DNA of 64,000 nucleotides from Levilactobacillus lanxiensis (lineage in GTDB: Bacteria; Bacillota; Bacilli; Lactobacillales; Lactobacillaceae), in NCBI RefSeq assembly GCF_016861655.1, contig NZ_BOLN01000008.1:62001-126000 (forward strand), given 5' to 3'. The translations under genes and the position numbers were made by a program. How positions within the stretch are numbered: the first letter of the stretch is position 1; every line of letters begins with the position of its first letter. This document shows positions 1-9,900 of this stretch, one piece after another. A model generated the notes under the pieces. It saw only the letters and a program-made list of their open reading frames with translations. It was not told the DNA's origin and did not search any database.

Positions 1-112
1 CGTTGACGATGGTGACTTGGGGCTTTAAGTCCCGCTTTAATTGGGGGAGGTACTCATGAATCATATCCACACCAATATTTCCAACAACGTCACCAACAAA
101 TAAAATACGCAT
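1..112 (-). CDS. ymdB: YmdB-family metallophosphoesterase, N-terminal part only
   Basis: The first 37 residues are visible; the rest lies outside the window. They read MRILFVGDVVGNIGVDM followed by a helix and TIVN, the start of the YmdB/TIGR00282 calcineurin-like phosphoesterase family. The early GDVVG motif carries the first metal-binding Asp. In Bacillus YmdB is a cytosolic 2',3'-cyclic nucleotide phosphodiesterase linked to RNase Y and biofilm regulation, and it lies just downstream of rny as it does here. Between rny and this gene are a terminator and a family A repeat, so ymdB probably has its own promoter. Function is by family only. Confidence 0.85.
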   Translation of the reverse strand, partial: MRILFVGDVVGNIGVDMIHEYLPQLKRDLKPQVTIVN

Positions 113-240
113 CTTCGTTCCCCTATCTAGACCGTTTTGGCCCGCCTGGCTCTTGTGACCAGTTCTCGTAAATAACCTCTATTTTACCATGGTTTTTCTA
201 ATCCTGCGTGAGTTAAATCTGAGCTAATCCCCCGTTCACG

Positions 241-417
241 CACCTCCGGACTGGTGAAAATGGGATTGGAACGCGGTGGGCGGACGTCTGAAGCCTGAGG
301 AGCGGTCTTCAGACTTACTTTGAGCTGCTAAAAACGCATCTCAAAGATACCAATTGTCTAAACGGCCAGCCGTTTAGACAATTCCCACGGCTGAACCCAT
401 TTGCACCAGCCCTGCGG
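241..417 (-). repeat. Family A structured repeat, copy A1
   Basis: Reverse-orientation copy in the rny-ymdB gap, downstream of the rny terminator. The outer arms CTGGTGAAAATGGG (near 251) and CCCATTTGCACCAG (near 397) pair. The inner hairpin at 352-383 has a 14 bp stem, TTGTCTAAACGG against CCGTTTAGACAA. A second hairpin has CTTTGAG/CTCAAAG, and a third carries the conserved GGTCTTCAGAC core. The edge is of the CCTCCGG type, as in A2. Remaining bases of this gap (113-240 and 418-506) show no gene. Confidence 0.85.
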
Positions 418-504
418 TTAACGGCCGCTTAGCCCCTCTGTTTTCAATTTTGTTTAGTTCTCCTATAAGCCAGCTAGTCAATCCCGCTTTCTTTCTACAA
501 AAAC

Positions 505-537
505 GTAAAAAAGCTAGGACCAAATGGCCTAGCTTCT
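505..537 (-). terminator. Intrinsic terminator of rny
   Basis: On the minus strand GAAGCTAGG CCATTTGG TCCTAGCTTTTTT forms a short GC-containing stem followed by a T run, six bases after the rny stop. Ordinary rho-independent terminator. Confidence 0.85.
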
Positions 538-542
538 CTGAC

Positions 543-2102
543 TTATTTCGCATATTCAACTGACCGGACTTCCCGGATGACGGAAACTTTGACGTGGCCT
601 GGGTAATCCAGGTCGCCCTCAATTTGTTTCTTGATGTCGCGTGCCAAGACAACGGCATCCGTGTCGGAAATCTTCTCGGGCCGCACAATAACTCGAACCT
701 CTCGTCCCGCCTGAATGGCAAAGCTGTGGTCGACGCCGTCAAATGCATTGGCAACGGTTTCCAGCTTGTCCAACCGGTGGATGTAACTTTCCAGAGAATC
801 TGAGCGTGCGCCTGGCCGGGTGGCTGAAATAACATCAGCGGTCCCAACCAGTTCCGCAATAACGGATTGCGGTGCCGTTTGATCTGCTTGAGCTGCGATA
901 GCGTTAACCACAACGGAACTTTCACGGTACTTCTTTGCGAGTTCCGTGCCCGTCGTGATGTACGAGCTATCGTCTTCATGCTCTGCAGCGCGGCCAATAT
1001 CATGTAATAATCCTGCACGTTTTGCTAACGTAACATCCTCACCTAATTCAGCAGCCAACACCCCAGTGATCTTGGCAACTTCGATTGAATGGGCCAACGC
1101 GTTTTGCCCATGAGAAATTCGGAAATTCATGCGACCAACCAGTTTGACCATTTCGGGATGCATGGAATGAATCCCCAAGTCAAAGGTTGCTTGCTCGCCA
1201 AGCTCCCGGACATGTTCGTCCAGTTCTTTTTTCGCCTTGGCTACCATTTCTTCAATCCGTGCCGGGTGAATTCGCCCGTCTTGGATTAACTTCTCGAGAG
1301 CAATCTTCGCAACTTCTCGCCGTAACGGGTCAAAGCCACTCAAAACGACGGCTTCTGGCGTATCATCAATGATCAGGTCAATCCCGGTCAGAGTCTCTAA
1401 CGTCCGAATATTCCGTCCTTCACGGCCGATGATTCGGCCCTTCATGTCGTCATTAGGCAACGTCACCACAGTAATTGTGGTTTCCGTAACCATGTCGGCG
1501 GCACTCCGTTGAATGGCGGAGACAATCAGGTCTTTGGCATTTGCCTGAGCTGTCTTCCGCGCCGTTTCTTCGCTTTCTTTAATCATCTTTGCCCGTTCGC
1601 CTGCCAAAGCCTTTTTGGCCTCGGAAATAATCAGGTCCCGTGCATCATCCTGGGATAAAGCAGCTACGTCTTCAACCGCAGCTTGGCGTTTTTCAATCAG
1701 TGAGTCTGCTTGCTGTTGCTTCTTTGCTAAATTCTGCTCTTCAGCACTTAGCTTCTTGTCCCGACGATTCAAAGAGTTTTCGCGTTTTTCCAGAGAATTA
1801 TCTTTCCGGTCTAACGTTTCTTCACGTTGAATCAAGCGATCTTCTTGCTTCTGAACTTCGGCACGACGTTCTTTCAGCTCGGTTTCGACCTCTGCGCGGT
1901 ACTTATGACTGTCTTCCTTGGCCTCTAATAAAGATTCCTTCGTGGCAGTCTCAGCTTGCTTCTTAGCTTCAGCCAGTACACCTTCAGCAGTGTACTTAGC
2001 CGCATCTAGCTTTCGCTCGTGGACAGATTTACGAAAATAATACCCGCCCACAACACCAACAACGATAGCGATGATTGCGAGGATTATAATTGGAACACTC
2101 AT
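543..2102 (-). CDS. rny: Ribonuclease Y
   Basis: Membrane-anchored endoribonuclease that starts decay of many mRNAs in Firmicutes. The 519-residue length is typical. An N-terminal membrane helix (about 4-24) is followed by a long charged coiled coil (about 30-200). Next comes a KH domain ([15 protein letters not shown] near 222) and an HD phosphohydrolase domain with LLHDIGRA near 367, whose His-Asp pair binds the catalytic metal. The ATG follows a GGAGG-like site. It lies downstream of recA, from which a terminator separates it, and upstream of ymdB, the usual Bacillus-type neighbourhood. Confidence 0.97.
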   Translation of the reverse strand: MSVPIIILAIIAIVVGVVGGYYFRKSVHERKLDAAKYTAEGVLAEAKKQAETATKESLLEAKEDSHKYRAEVETELKERRAEVQKQEDRLIQREETLDRKDNSLEKRENSLNRRDKKLSAEEQNLAKKQQQADSLIEKRQAAVEDVAALSQDDARDLIISEAKKALAGERAKMIKESEETARKTAQANAKDLIVSAIQRSAADMVTETTITVVTLPNDDMKGRIIGREGRNIRTLETLTGIDLIIDDTPEAVVLSGFDPLRREVAKIALEKLIQDGRIHPARIEEMVAKAKKELDEHVRELGEQATFDLGIHSMHPEMVKLVGRMNFRISHGQNALAHSIEVAKITGVLAAELGEDVTLAKRAGLLHDIGRAAEHEDDSSYITTGTELAKKYRESSVVVNAIAAQADQTAPQSVIAELVGTADVISATRPGARSDSLESYIHRLDKLETVANAFDGVDHSFAIQAGREVRVIVRPEKISDTDAVVLARDIKKQIEGDLDYPGHVKVSVIREVRSVEYAK

Positions 2103-2364
2103 GATTCCACCTCCGCATCATCAAAATGACTAATTTAAAATCAGACTTTTTAAGATGTTGATTTAATAACTGACGCAACTTCAATTTTAATGGTTGCCAT
2201 GAACGCTGTCAACTAAACTCACCGGAAACTGGTGGGTCCGTGCGGATTTATTCGTTTCGGGTGATAAACCAGTGTTGCCAGAAAAATCACACGTAGCATG
2301 CGAAGGTAGAATCAAATGCGAGCACTAGCCACTCCCTGCCCTGTTTTCAGTCACGACACCAAAC

Positions 2365-2400
2365 AAAAAACGCCAGCCACCTCACAGGATGACTAGCGTT
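2365..2400 (-). terminator. Intrinsic terminator of recA
   Basis: Read on the minus strand, AACGCTAGTCATC and a complementary arm ending in GGCGTT form a stem followed by a T run, directly after the recA stop codon. The rest of the 2103-2405 gap shows no gene. Confidence 0.85.
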
Positions 2401-2405
2401 TCGTT

Positions 2406-3542
2406 TTATTTACCAGGCTTGTTCTTGTCCGGAATTAATTCACTTTGTTCTGGCTTGCTTTTGTCCTTAGGGGCATCGGCTTTGGCGTCCTTCTTGTCGG
2501 TTGGCTTACTGTCTTTACCAGCAGCCTTCTTACCGTCATCGGCGTCGTCACCTTCGCCAACACCATAAGCTGCCCGAACACGTTGGTTAACTTCAGCCAT
2601 CATGTCTGGATGGTCAGCCAAGTATGCCTTAGCATTCTCACGACCTTGACCAATTCGGTCTTCGCCGTAAGAGTACCAGGACCCACTCTTATCAACAATG
2701 TCCTTTTCAACGGCCATGTCGAGCAATTCACCGGTTTGGGAAATTCCCTTACCATACATGATGTCGACTTCAGCCCGCTTGAATGGCGGCGCAACCTTGT
2801 TCTTAACGACCTTGATTCGTGTCCGGTTACCGATAACATCGGTGCCGTCTTTGATCTGTTCAGCCCGGCGAACTTCCAACCGAACCGTGGCGTAGAACTT
2901 CAACGCACGACCACCAGGCGTAACTTCAGGGTTACCAAACATAACCCCAACTTTTTCACGAATTTGGTTAATGAAGAGTGCAATCGTCTTCGTCTTGTTA
3001 ATCGTCCCGGATAATTTCCGCAATGCTTGAGACATCAGACGGGCTTGCAGACCCACATGGGCATCACCCATTTCCCCTTCGATTTCCGCACGGGGAACCA
3101 AAGCGGCAACGGAATCGACAACCACAATGTCCACGGCCCCACTAGAGATCAAGGCATCTGCAATTTGCAGACCTTGTTCACCCGTATCAGGTTGTGACAA
3201 AAGTAATTGGTCGATGTTAACCCCTAACGCAGTTGCGTAAGCCGGATCCAGAGCGTTTTCTGCATCAATATAAGCTGCAGTCCCGCCCCGCTTTTGAACT
3301 TCCGCTACGGCGTGCAAGGCCACGGTCGTTTTACCTGATGATTCTGGACCGTAAATTTCAACGATTCGTCCACGTGGGTAACCACCAACACCCAAGGCCA
3401 CATCAAGGGCCAACGAGCCAGATGGAACGGTTTCAATGTCCAGGTTACTGTTGTCACCTAGCCGCATGATCGAACCTTTACCGAAATCTTTTTCAATTTT
3501 CTTCAGCGCTTTATCCAACGCCGCTTGTCGTTCGTCAGCCAT
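2406..3542 (-). CDS. recA: Recombinase A
   Basis: RecA forms the ATP-dependent filament on single-stranded DNA that drives homologous recombination and LexA cleavage. I start it at [10 protein letters not shown] (3542), 378 residues, because AAAGGAGG lies eight bases upstream. An upstream in-frame start would add MMQQRRIW, which has no family support. The Walker A motif GPESSGKT is at residues 65-72. The core ends near residue 330 and is followed by a tail of about 50 residues rich in Lys, Asp and Ala, longer than in Bacillus RecA but not unusual for lactobacilli. cinA lies 92 bp upstream, in the classic competence-linked order. Confidence 0.97.
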   Translation of the reverse strand: MADERQAALDKALKKIEKDFGKGSIMRLGDNSNLDIETVPSGSLALDVALGVGGYPRGRIVEIYGPESSGKTTVALHAVAEVQKRGGTAAYIDAENALDPAYATALGVNIDQLLLSQPDTGEQGLQIADALISSGAVDIVVVDSVAALVPRAEIEGEMGDAHVGLQARLMSQALRKLSGTINKTKTIALFINQIREKVGVMFGNPEVTPGGRALKFYATVRLEVRRAEQIKDGTDVIGNRTRIKVVKNKVAPPFKRAEVDIMYGKGISQTGELLDMAVEKDIVDKSGSWYSYGEDRIGQGRENAKAYLADHPDMMAEVNQRVRAAYGVGEGDDADDGKKAAGKDSKPTDKKDAKADAPKDKSKPEQSELIPDKNKPGK

Positions 3543-3633
3543 CCAAATCCTCCTTTGTTGCATCAATATTCATGTATCACTATACGGGTTTTGTTCGCAA
3601 AATGCAAGTAAAAATAGAACAAAAGTTCCCCTT

Positions 3634-4884
3634 TTATTTTGACCCGTGTAAGACGCGGCGGAGCCAATCCAAACCGGTCATCACAGACCGCTCACGAATA
3701 GCCGCTCGGGTCCCCGTCAAATGAACCAGACGGGCCCGCGGTTCGTGTCCGCGTTGCGCCAGGCCCAACCAAACGGTCCCAGCTGGGTGACCTTCCAGGG
3801 CATCCGGCCCCGCTACACCGGTAAAACTCAGAGAAAAGTCGGTATCCAATAACGCCCGGGAACGTTCCGCCATCTGCTGAGCCGTGGCCGCACTAACGAC
3901 CCCATCTTCAGCAATGATAGCTTGTGGGATTCCTAACAGGTCATGCTTAGCTGAATTGGCATAGGTCACGAAGCCGCCCGGAAAGATGGCCGAAACCCCG
4001 GGGACATCTCCCAGCGTACTCTGGAACTTCCCCGCCGTTAAACTTTCAGCGCCCGTAATCGTCAGGTGGCGGTCAATCATTTCATTGACCACGACCGCTG
4101 CCAAACTGTTTTCATCCCCATAGCCATAGAGATAATCGCCTACACGGTCCTTGATGGTCGCCGTCATGTCATCCAACAGCTGATTACCGGCAGCCTCATC
4201 CTTTGCCTGGGCCGTCAAACGTAGCGTGACCTCATTTACTTTGGCATACGGGGCAATCGTCGGGTTCGTTTGCCCATCAATCAGGTCACTCAGCAGGGTC
4301 ACCAGTTGCCCTTCACCGATACCAAAGAACCGCAAGACCCGCGATACCAGGTATTCATCCCGATGATAGGTGGCTTTCAGCAAAGGAACCGCCTGTTCCG
4401 CAAACATGGGCTCCGCTTCACTAGGCGGCCCGGGCAATAACATGATGTCAGCCGTGTTAGGGTCCTGATAAAAGGCCCCGACAGCCATCCCAGTCCGGTT
4501 CTTGAGTGGTTGGCTCCCCTCAGGATAAAGTGCCTGTAAGCGATTGTTAGGGGTCATAGGCCGCTCTGCCGTGGCAAAGTGCTTACGAATCTTGACCATC
4601 GCTTCAGGCTCCTCAATCAGCTTCACCCCCAACAAGTGGGCAACGGTCTGTTTTGTCAGATCATCCTTCGTCGGTCCAAGTCCCCCACTGATGATCACCA
4701 AGTCACTCCGCGAACGGGCCTGATTCACCACTGCCGTCAGCCGGTCAGCGTTATCGCCAACCAATGAATGGTAATAAACTTCGATACCAGCCCCGGCCAA
4801 TTCACGGGCAATAAAGGCCGAATTCGTATCAACGATTTGTCCCAATAGAATTTCGGTTCCGACGGCAATGATTTCTGCTTGCAT
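3634..4884 (-). CDS. cinA: CinA, competence/damage-inducible protein (nicotinamide-nucleotide amidase family)
   Basis: The 416-residue protein has the two CinA parts. An N-terminal molybdopterin-binding-like domain (about 1-170) shows the SGGLGPTKDD motif. A C-terminal CinA domain (about 250-410), which in other bacteria deamidates NMN, contains SLSFTGVAGPD. In streptococci CinA is co-expressed with RecA in competence and brings RecA to the membrane. The gene sits directly upstream of recA, so that link may hold here. The start ATG follows AGGAGGGG with normal spacing. Confidence 0.95.
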   Translation of the reverse strand: MQAEIIAVGTEILLGQIVDTNSAFIARELAGAGIEVYYHSLVGDNADRLTAVVNQARSRSDLVIISGGLGPTKDDLTKQTVAHLLGVKLIEEPEAMVKIRKHFATAERPMTPNNRLQALYPEGSQPLKNRTGMAVGAFYQDPNTADIMLLPGPPSEAEPMFAEQAVPLLKATYHRDEYLVSRVLRFFGIGEGQLVTLLSDLIDGQTNPTIAPYAKVNEVTLRLTAQAKDEAAGNQLLDDMTATIKDRVGDYLYGYGDENSLAAVVVNEMIDRHLTITGAESLTAGKFQSTLGDVPGVSAIFPGGFVTYANSAKHDLLGIPQAIIAEDGVVSAATAQQMAERSRALLDTDFSLSFTGVAGPDALEGHPAGTVWLGLAQRGHEPRARLVHLTGTRAAIRERSVMTGLDWLRRVLHGSK

Positions 4885-5101
4885 GCTGACCCCTCCTGGA
4901 TGACTTAAAGTTAACTTCGTAATGAAACGCGATTTATTTTATTTTTTTCAAATTTATTTTCTAATATCAAGCAAAACGCCCACAATACAACGTTCAGCCG
5001 TTTCTTCAACCACATCAAAGAAACGACACCTGTACTAAAATCCTACCACAATCACGCCACAACTGGTTAATATTGCCTCAGAAATCGTGAGAAATCCAAA
5101 C

Positions 5102-5146
5102 AAAAATGGCGACCCCCAGTCGTTAACAACTGGGAATCGCCATCCG
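5102..5146 (-). terminator. Intrinsic terminator downstream of pgsA and repeat A2
   Basis: Minus-strand stem GATGGCGATTCCCAGT / ACTGGGGGTCGCCAT followed by TTTTTG. It is the first clear terminator after pgsA, about 435 bp beyond the stop, so transcription of the pgsA operon would run through repeat A2. Confidence 0.85.
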
Positions 5147-5149
5147 ACT

Positions 5150-5378
5150 ATTTTTAAATTTTGTATCAGCCGAGAATCAGCAAATAACACCTATCACGGT
5201 ACACACACTGCAAACGTGAATAACGGATTAAACTAGTCTTAGCCGCAGAGATGCGGTCTTATAGAAAGGGTCGCACACCAGCGCTAGCTGTCATACGATC
5301 CACAAAATAAATTTAAAGTCATCGTTGCCGCAATACACATTCTGTAAAGAGTAACGCATAACGGGCTAAACCAGTCTT
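5150..5378. other. Intergenic DNA with degenerate left flank of a family A repeat
   Basis: No gene is seen. Bases near 5232-5256 (AACTAGTCTTAGCCGCAGAG) repeat, with changes, the flank that precedes A2 (AACCAGTCTTAGCCGCAGGG, near 5368), and the bases before each also resemble one another. It looks like a partial, decayed duplicate of the element edge. Confidence 0.5.
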
Positions 5379-5556
5379 AGCCGCAGGGCTGGTGAAAATG
5401 GGCTCAGCCGTGGGAGTTACCTTAGCGGCAGAGCCGCTTAGATAACTGCTATCTTTGAGACGTGTTTTCCGGCTCAAAGTAAGTCCGGAGACCGCTTTTC
5501 AGGCTCCGGACGTGCGCCCACCGCGCCACGGCCCAGTTTTCACCAGCCCGGAGGCG
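5379..5556 (+). repeat. Family A structured repeat, copy A2
   Basis: Outer arms GGGCTGGTGAAAATGGGC (from 5386) and GCCCAGTTTTCACCAGCCC (to 5550) pair with one irregularity. Inside lie the hairpin CTTAGCGG/CCGCTTAG (about 5435-5455), a CTTTGAG/CTCAAAG hairpin and a TCCGGAG/CTCCGGA hairpin with the conserved GACCGC loop side. It ends 24 bp from the pgsA stop (minus strand), between that stop and the terminator at 5102. Confidence 0.85.
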
Positions 5557-5580
5557 CAATCAACGACAGGTTTAACCCAG

Positions 5581-6168
5581 TTATTCGGCGGAGGATTCGG
5601 CGAAGACTTGGCGGTTCTGGACAAAGTAATCGATCCCAGAGTAAATCGTGAAGAACAAGCAGATGTAGAAGAAAATCAGCGCCATCGGCACATTGATACT
5701 CCCAAACCCAATGTTGTTCAACAGTAACAGGATAATCCCGACCATTTGCGTCGTGGTCTTGATTTTACCTGGCCAAGCCGCAGCGAGGACCTTGCCCCCA
5801 GTCTCCACAACAATCAGTCGTAACCCCGTGACGGCTAGTTCCCGGCAGACGATGATGGCGACGCCCCAGGCAGGGACGGCATTCATCGATACCAACAGAA
5901 TGAAGGCCGTCATGACGATCATCTTGTCAGCCAGCGGATCGGCAAACTTCCCAAAGTTCGTGACTAAATGGTTGCGCCGCGCAATTTGGCCATCCAAGAA
6001 GTCAGTGATAGACGCCACGGCAAAGACCAGAGCGCCCCAGATTTGGGCAACCGGAATAGCGGTCCCTAGCCAGGTGACCTGGCCCCAGTCTAACGGCAAC
6101 ACTAGTAACAGAATGAAGACCGGGATTAAGATGATCCGGACAATGGTTAAGCGATTTGGTAGATTCAC
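5581..6168 (-). CDS. pgsA: CDP-diacylglycerol--glycerol-3-phosphate 3-phosphatidyltransferase
   Basis: Membrane enzyme making phosphatidylglycerophosphate, the precursor of phosphatidylglycerol and cardiolipin. The CDP-alcohol phosphotransferase motif is complete: DFLDGQIARR, then GKFADPLADK, giving the D-x2-DG-x2-AR-x8-G-x3-D-x3-D pattern. Five to six membrane helices are visible. I start at GTG 6168 (195 residues, mature start NLPNRLTIVRI as in relatives) because AAGGAGG lies about eight bases upstream. A longer frame to 6219 would begin inside the rodZ terminator. Downstream of rodZ, as in Bacillus. Confidence 0.96.
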   Translation of the reverse strand: MNLPNRLTIVRIILIPVFILLLVLPLDWGQVTWLGTAIPVAQIWGALVFAVASITDFLDGQIARRNHLVTNFGKFADPLADKMIVMTAFILLVSMNAVPAWGVAIIVCRELAVTGLRLIVVETGGKVLAAAWPGKIKTTTQMVGIILLLLNNIGFGSINVPMALIFFYICLFFTIYSGIDYFVQNRQVFAESSAE

Positions 6169-6196
6169 GAAAGGTTCCTCCTTAAATTTTCCAACT

Positions 6197-6236
6197 AAAA
6201 AAGGCGCGCCGGTCGCCACGGACCGACCCGCCTTAA
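6197..6236 (-). terminator. Hairpin with T run between rodZ and pgsA
   Basis: Minus-strand AAGGCGGGTCGG ... CGACCGGCGCGCCTTTTTT forms a strong stem with a T run just after the rodZ stop and just before the pgsA ribosome binding site. It is a terminator or partial attenuator that would lower pgsA expression relative to rodZ. Confidence 0.8.
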
Positions 6237-6239
6237 GTC

Positions 6240-7181
6240 TTACTTAAATTCCAACGTCACCGTTTGAACTTGAGAAGACGTCGTCGTGCTTGCGCTAGAC
6301 GTGGTCGTCGTTCCCGAAGTCGTGCTTGAACTGGAAGCACTGCTGGTGCTGGTATCGGAAGTGAAGTCAAACTTCTTCCCGTCAACCTTCACGGACGTTG
6401 CTGGGGCGTTCCCAAATTTCAGGGTCACGCTCGTTGCGGAACTTGGAATGGTCAGTGAATGTGACGTCGAAGCTGACAAGGTGCCTTGCCAAACGGTCGA
6501 GCCACTAACGGTCACGGACATCCAAGCACTGCCAGTTGCGGACAAGCTCATCTTTGGCTTCGAGGAAGCGTTCGTCATTTCCCAAGTTGAGCCTGAGGTC
6601 GTTGAGCTGACCTTCTTAAAGCTTGGCGTCTTGGTCTTCTTTGAGGAAGACTTCTTAGACGAGGACTTTTTGCTACTACTGCTCTTGGTCTTGTTGGAAC
6701 TGCTACCAGAAACACTGACAGAACTGCTGTCCACGTTGTCCTTGGCGGTATTGTTGCCGTTATGTGAAGCGGCGACCCAGATACCCACGAGGATCACGAG
6801 GACGACGATGACAATCCCAATCACAGGAATTGTCCGGCGTAATTTGACATAACGTTCATCGACTTGACGTTGTTGGGAACGGGTCTCCGGATTACTTTCG
6901 TTGACCTTATCCACATACTCCTGCGTCTGCGTGCTCGGCAAAGCACTGTCGAACTGCTTTAACAGTTCCGCGCCATCCAAGTCGACCATATCGGCGTACT
7001 GCTTGATAAATGCCCGCACGTAAAAGTCCCCAGGCAACTCATCAAAGTTTTGATCTTCGATGGCAATCAGATAACGCTTCTGAATCTTCGTCGTCTGTTG
7101 CAGGTCATCCAGGGTGTACCCCTTCGCAATCCGCGCGTCACGCAGCGTTTTTCCCAATGTAATTTTGCTGTTATCACTCAT
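6240..7181 (-). CDS. rodZ: RodZ-like cell-shape protein (HTH, membrane anchor, DUF4115)
   Basis: RodZ links the MreB cytoskeleton to the membrane and is needed for rod shape. The 313 residues show an N-terminal HTH_25 helix-turn-helix domain (about 9-75, LGKTLRDARIAKGYTLDDLQ), a single membrane helix (about 116-138) and a Ser/Lys-rich linker with repeated SSKK units (about 160-190). A beta-rich DUF4115 domain (about 200-275) and a Ser/Thr-only tail follow. The low-complexity outer part is likely exposed in the wall. It sits between ymfH and pgsA, the same place as Bacillus ymfM/rodZ. The mre genes are in this window at 14810-17290. Confidence 0.93.
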   Translation of the reverse strand: MSDNSKITLGKTLRDARIAKGYTLDDLQQTTKIQKRYLIAIEDQNFDELPGDFYVRAFIKQYADMVDLDGAELLKQFDSALPSTQTQEYVDKVNESNPETRSQQRQVDERYVKLRRTIPVIGIVIVVLVILVGIWVAASHNGNNTAKDNVDSSSVSVSGSSSNKTKSSSSKKSSSKKSSSKKTKTPSFKKVSSTTSGSTWEMTNASSKPKMSLSATGSAWMSVTVSGSTVWQGTLSASTSHSLTIPSSATSVTLKFGNAPATSVKVDGKKFDFTSDTSTSSASSSSTTSGTTTTSSASTTTSSQVQTVTLEFK

Positions 7182-7293
7182 GTTTTAATTCTCCACCTGT
7201 TCAAAATTTCTCTATAAGCAGTATAGCATAGGCGCCACCGCATTTTCAGCCACAACTCCCAGAATTCAGGATTTAACGGATTCTTAACCTCCG

Positions 7294-8583
7294 TTAGGGC
7301 AAAATCGTGTAGACCGTTTGCCGGCTGGCATCTGAAAATTGGGCCCAAGCCGCCTGCACATCGGCGAACGTCATGGCCTCTAACACGGCCAACTCATCGA
7401 AGAGTGTTGTTCCGCCAAATAGCGACCCGTCGTACTGGTTGGCAATGGCCTCGACCGAGTTGATGGCCCCAATCGTCCGACCAATCGCCTCGCGTTTAAC
7501 CAGGTCAAATTGCTCCCGGGCAGCCAGTAGTTGTGCGGGTCCATCATTTAAAATCGCAGTTAGTTCACTGACAAAAGATTCTGGCTGATCAGTATCGCCC
7601 GCCAGTTGGCCGAAATGTGCCCCCCGTTGGACTTGGAAATCGTAGCCAAAACTATCATCAATCACGTTGGCATCATACAGCCGTAGGTAATTGTCGCTAC
7701 TATCGTTAAATAACAGGTCCATCGCTAACGAAATGGCATCACTATATGCCAGCCCCGCCTTACCCGCTGGCACTTGATCGTACCCGCGCAGGCCAATGCT
7801 GACCTTAGGCCGGTTGACCGTTAAGTGGCGCGTTGTCGTTGGTACAATTTCCGTGGCTGGTGTTTGCGCAGAAGGAATCCGTTGAATCGGCTCGGCCGGC
7901 GCAAAGGTCTTGCCAGCTTGATTAGCCGTGATCCAGCTTAACGTTTCTTCCGGCTCAAGCTGCCCCACCACGACCAGGCTCATGTTGCTTGGGTGATAGA
8001 ACGTGTTGTAGGCGGCGTACAGGTCGTCCGCAGTGATCTTGTCGATGGAGTCAACGGTCCCCGCAATGTCGATGTGCAAGGGCTCGCGGGGGTACAGTTG
8101 GCCAATCATGCCAAAGTAGCTCTGCCAACCCGGGTCATCATCGTACATCTGAATTTCCTGGCCAATAATCCCCTTTTCCTTGTTGACCGTTTGGGCCGTA
8201 AAGTACGGGTCCTGCACGAAGTCGAGGAGAATATCCAGGTTTTCACGCAGATGGCTAGTCGTCGCAAATAAATAACTGGTCTGGGTGAAGCTGGTAAAGG
8301 CGTTGGCACTTGCCCCGTACTGACCAAATAGGTCAAAAGCGTCGTGGTCCTTTTTCTCAAACAGTTTGTGTTCCAGGAAATGGGCAATCCCATCCGGAAA
8401 ACGAACGGGTTTCTGTTGTCCGCGGGGCACAAATTCATTGTCCGTGGACCCGTAGTCCGTGGTCATCACGGCAAAGGTCTTATGGAAACCGACTTTAGGG
8501 ACCAGAATGACCTTTAAGCCATTGGCCAACGTGGTTTGGTAGACGTTTTCGCCCAACCGGTCGTGCGCTTGTTTATTCAGCAT
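7294..8583 (-). CDS. ymfH: YmfH, M16 family zinc peptidase
   Basis: Predicted cytosolic zinc protease of the pitrilysin family. The inverted zinc motif is intact: HFLEHKLFEK, with the downstream Glu in the NKEKGIIGQE region. I place the start at ATG 8583 (MLNKQAHDRL, 429 residues), since GGAGGTGAT lies seven bases upstream. The frame can be extended to 8598, but that puts the ribosome site inside the gene. It overlaps the end of ymfF by 11 bp, so the two are translationally coupled. The pair resembles the processing peptidases found next to pgsA in Bacillus; the substrate is unknown. Confidence 0.93.
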   Translation of the reverse strand: MLNKQAHDRLGENVYQTTLANGLKVILVPKVGFHKTFAVMTTDYGSTDNEFVPRGQQKPVRFPDGIAHFLEHKLFEKKDHDAFDLFGQYGASANAFTSFTQTSYLFATTSHLRENLDILLDFVQDPYFTAQTVNKEKGIIGQEIQMYDDDPGWQSYFGMIGQLYPREPLHIDIAGTVDSIDKITADDLYAAYNTFYHPSNMSLVVVGQLEPEETLSWITANQAGKTFAPAEPIQRIPSAQTPATEIVPTTTRHLTVNRPKVSIGLRGYDQVPAGKAGLAYSDAISLAMDLLFNDSSDNYLRLYDANVIDDSFGYDFQVQRGAHFGQLAGDTDQPESFVSELTAILNDGPAQLLAAREQFDLVKREAIGRTIGAINSVEAIANQYDGSLFGGTTLFDELAVLEAMTFADVQAAWAQFSDASRQTVYTILP

Positions 8584-9853
8584 CCTGATCACCTCCATGC
8601 AGGCAGTAAGTGGCCTGCAGCGTGACTTGTTGCGCCACGCGCTGCACGTCGGCCACCGTCACCGCCGCTAATTTTTCTTGCCAAGTCTTTAACGGTTCCG
8701 TCAAATGGGTCAATTCACTGTTCAACAACCCCACTAATTTCCGTTGGGGACTGTCCAGTCCAGCCAGACGGGCATTGAGCAGGCTGGCCTTCACTTCGGC
8801 CAGCAAAGATTCACTGAGCTCACCGCGTTGAACGGCGGCCAGTTGTTCGCCAATAATGGCAATCACGCGATCCTGGTTCTGGGCCTGAATACCGCTTTGC
8901 ACGCCCATGGTTCCGGTAAAAGGATTGTACGAGCTGCTGGCATAGTAGGCCAAGCTGGCCTTTTCGCGAACGTTCGTGAACAACAGTGACAACGGTGTGC
9001 CCCCGAAGGCCGCGTTAAAGACAACGGCAGCCATGAAGTCCACATCGTCTCGGTAAATTGGGAGCTGGTAGGCCAGGTTCAATTTGGCTTGCACGACTGG
9101 CGCCAGGTCATCTCCGGACTGCACCTCATCGCGCTTATTCCACCGGTAGTACGGTGAGTCATCGGTAATCGTCCGGTCAGTCAGTGGCCAGGTGGTCAAA
9201 GCTTCCTGCACCCGTTCTGCCGTCACATCACCGACAACGGCCACGTGAATGGCATCGTTGGCTAACATGTCGTGATAGGTGCCCAAAATGTCGGCTGAAC
9301 TGAGCTCACCCAACGTGGTCGTGTCCCCCAAGGCACTCATGGCCTGGGCGGGTTGACCGGTGAACAATAATTCTTGTAAACGCCGGTTGGCCAGGTATTG
9401 TTTATCATCATCTAAGGATTTAATCGCCGTTAATAAATTCTGGCGTTGTTGCGTAAACGTGGTCGGATCAAACTGACCATTTGGCAACAGTGGTTCAAAC
9501 AGGACGGCCTTCAGGAGCGCCATCCCCTGTTCAAAGAGCGGGGTTTGGTCCGCAAATTGGTTCAGGTATTGTTCATCGACAACGGAACAGGTCAACCGAA
9601 TCACATGCTTCGTCCCCAATTTAACGACACTGATGCCGAAACTGGCCCCATACATCTGGGACAGCTTACGGGCCAAGGCCGTCTGCGTGGGGTAAGCGGC
9701 CGTACTGGTCTCTAGAACCTGAGCCAACAAGGCTCGCGCGGTAATCGCCGTGGCCGTCAGTGGTGCAACAAAGTCCACCTTAATGCCAATTGTTTTAAAT
9801 TGTTTTGTGGGTAACAGGTCGAGCGTTACCCCGTCTCGTATGCGAAAATGCAC
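8573..9853 (-). CDS. ymfF: YmfF, M16 family peptidase homologue without zinc motif
   Basis: The 426-residue protein has the two-domain M16 layout but lacks HxxEH: the matching helix reads ALLAQVLETSTAAYP. It is therefore probably the non-catalytic partner of YmfH, as in heterodimeric M16C peptidases. Start: GTG 9853 lies nine bases after GGAGG; a TTG two codons earlier is only three bases away and less likely. Repeat A3 begins about 48 bp upstream of the start codon, so either the promoter lies in that gap or the leader contains the repeat. Confidence 0.9.
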   Translation of the reverse strand: MHFRIRDGVTLDLLPTKQFKTIGIKVDFVAPLTATAITARALLAQVLETSTAAYPTQTALARKLSQMYGASFGISVVKLGTKHVIRLTCSVVDEQYLNQFADQTPLFEQGMALLKAVLFEPLLPNGQFDPTTFTQQRQNLLTAIKSLDDDKQYLANRRLQELLFTGQPAQAMSALGDTTTLGELSSADILGTYHDMLANDAIHVAVVGDVTAERVQEALTTWPLTDRTITDDSPYYRWNKRDEVQSGDDLAPVVQAKLNLAYQLPIYRDDVDFMAAVVFNAAFGGTPLSLLFTNVREKASLAYYASSSYNPFTGTMGVQSGIQAQNQDRVIAIIGEQLAAVQRGELSESLLAEVKASLLNARLAGLDSPQRKLVGLLNSELTHLTEPLKTWQEKLAAVTVADVQRVAQQVTLQATYCLHGGDQDAE

Positions 9854-9900
9854 GCGCAATTGCCTCCTCTAAATATCTGGTTGGTGGGATTAAGGCCATC

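Noticed and set aside
374-1018. Long open frame on the minus strand overlapping the rny 3' part
   Set aside because: It is a shadow frame of rny: no ribosome site, improbable composition, and it runs through repeat A1.
5455-5727. Plus-strand frame over repeat A2 and the pgsA end
   Set aside because: Made of repeat hairpins plus antisense pgsA; no protein features.
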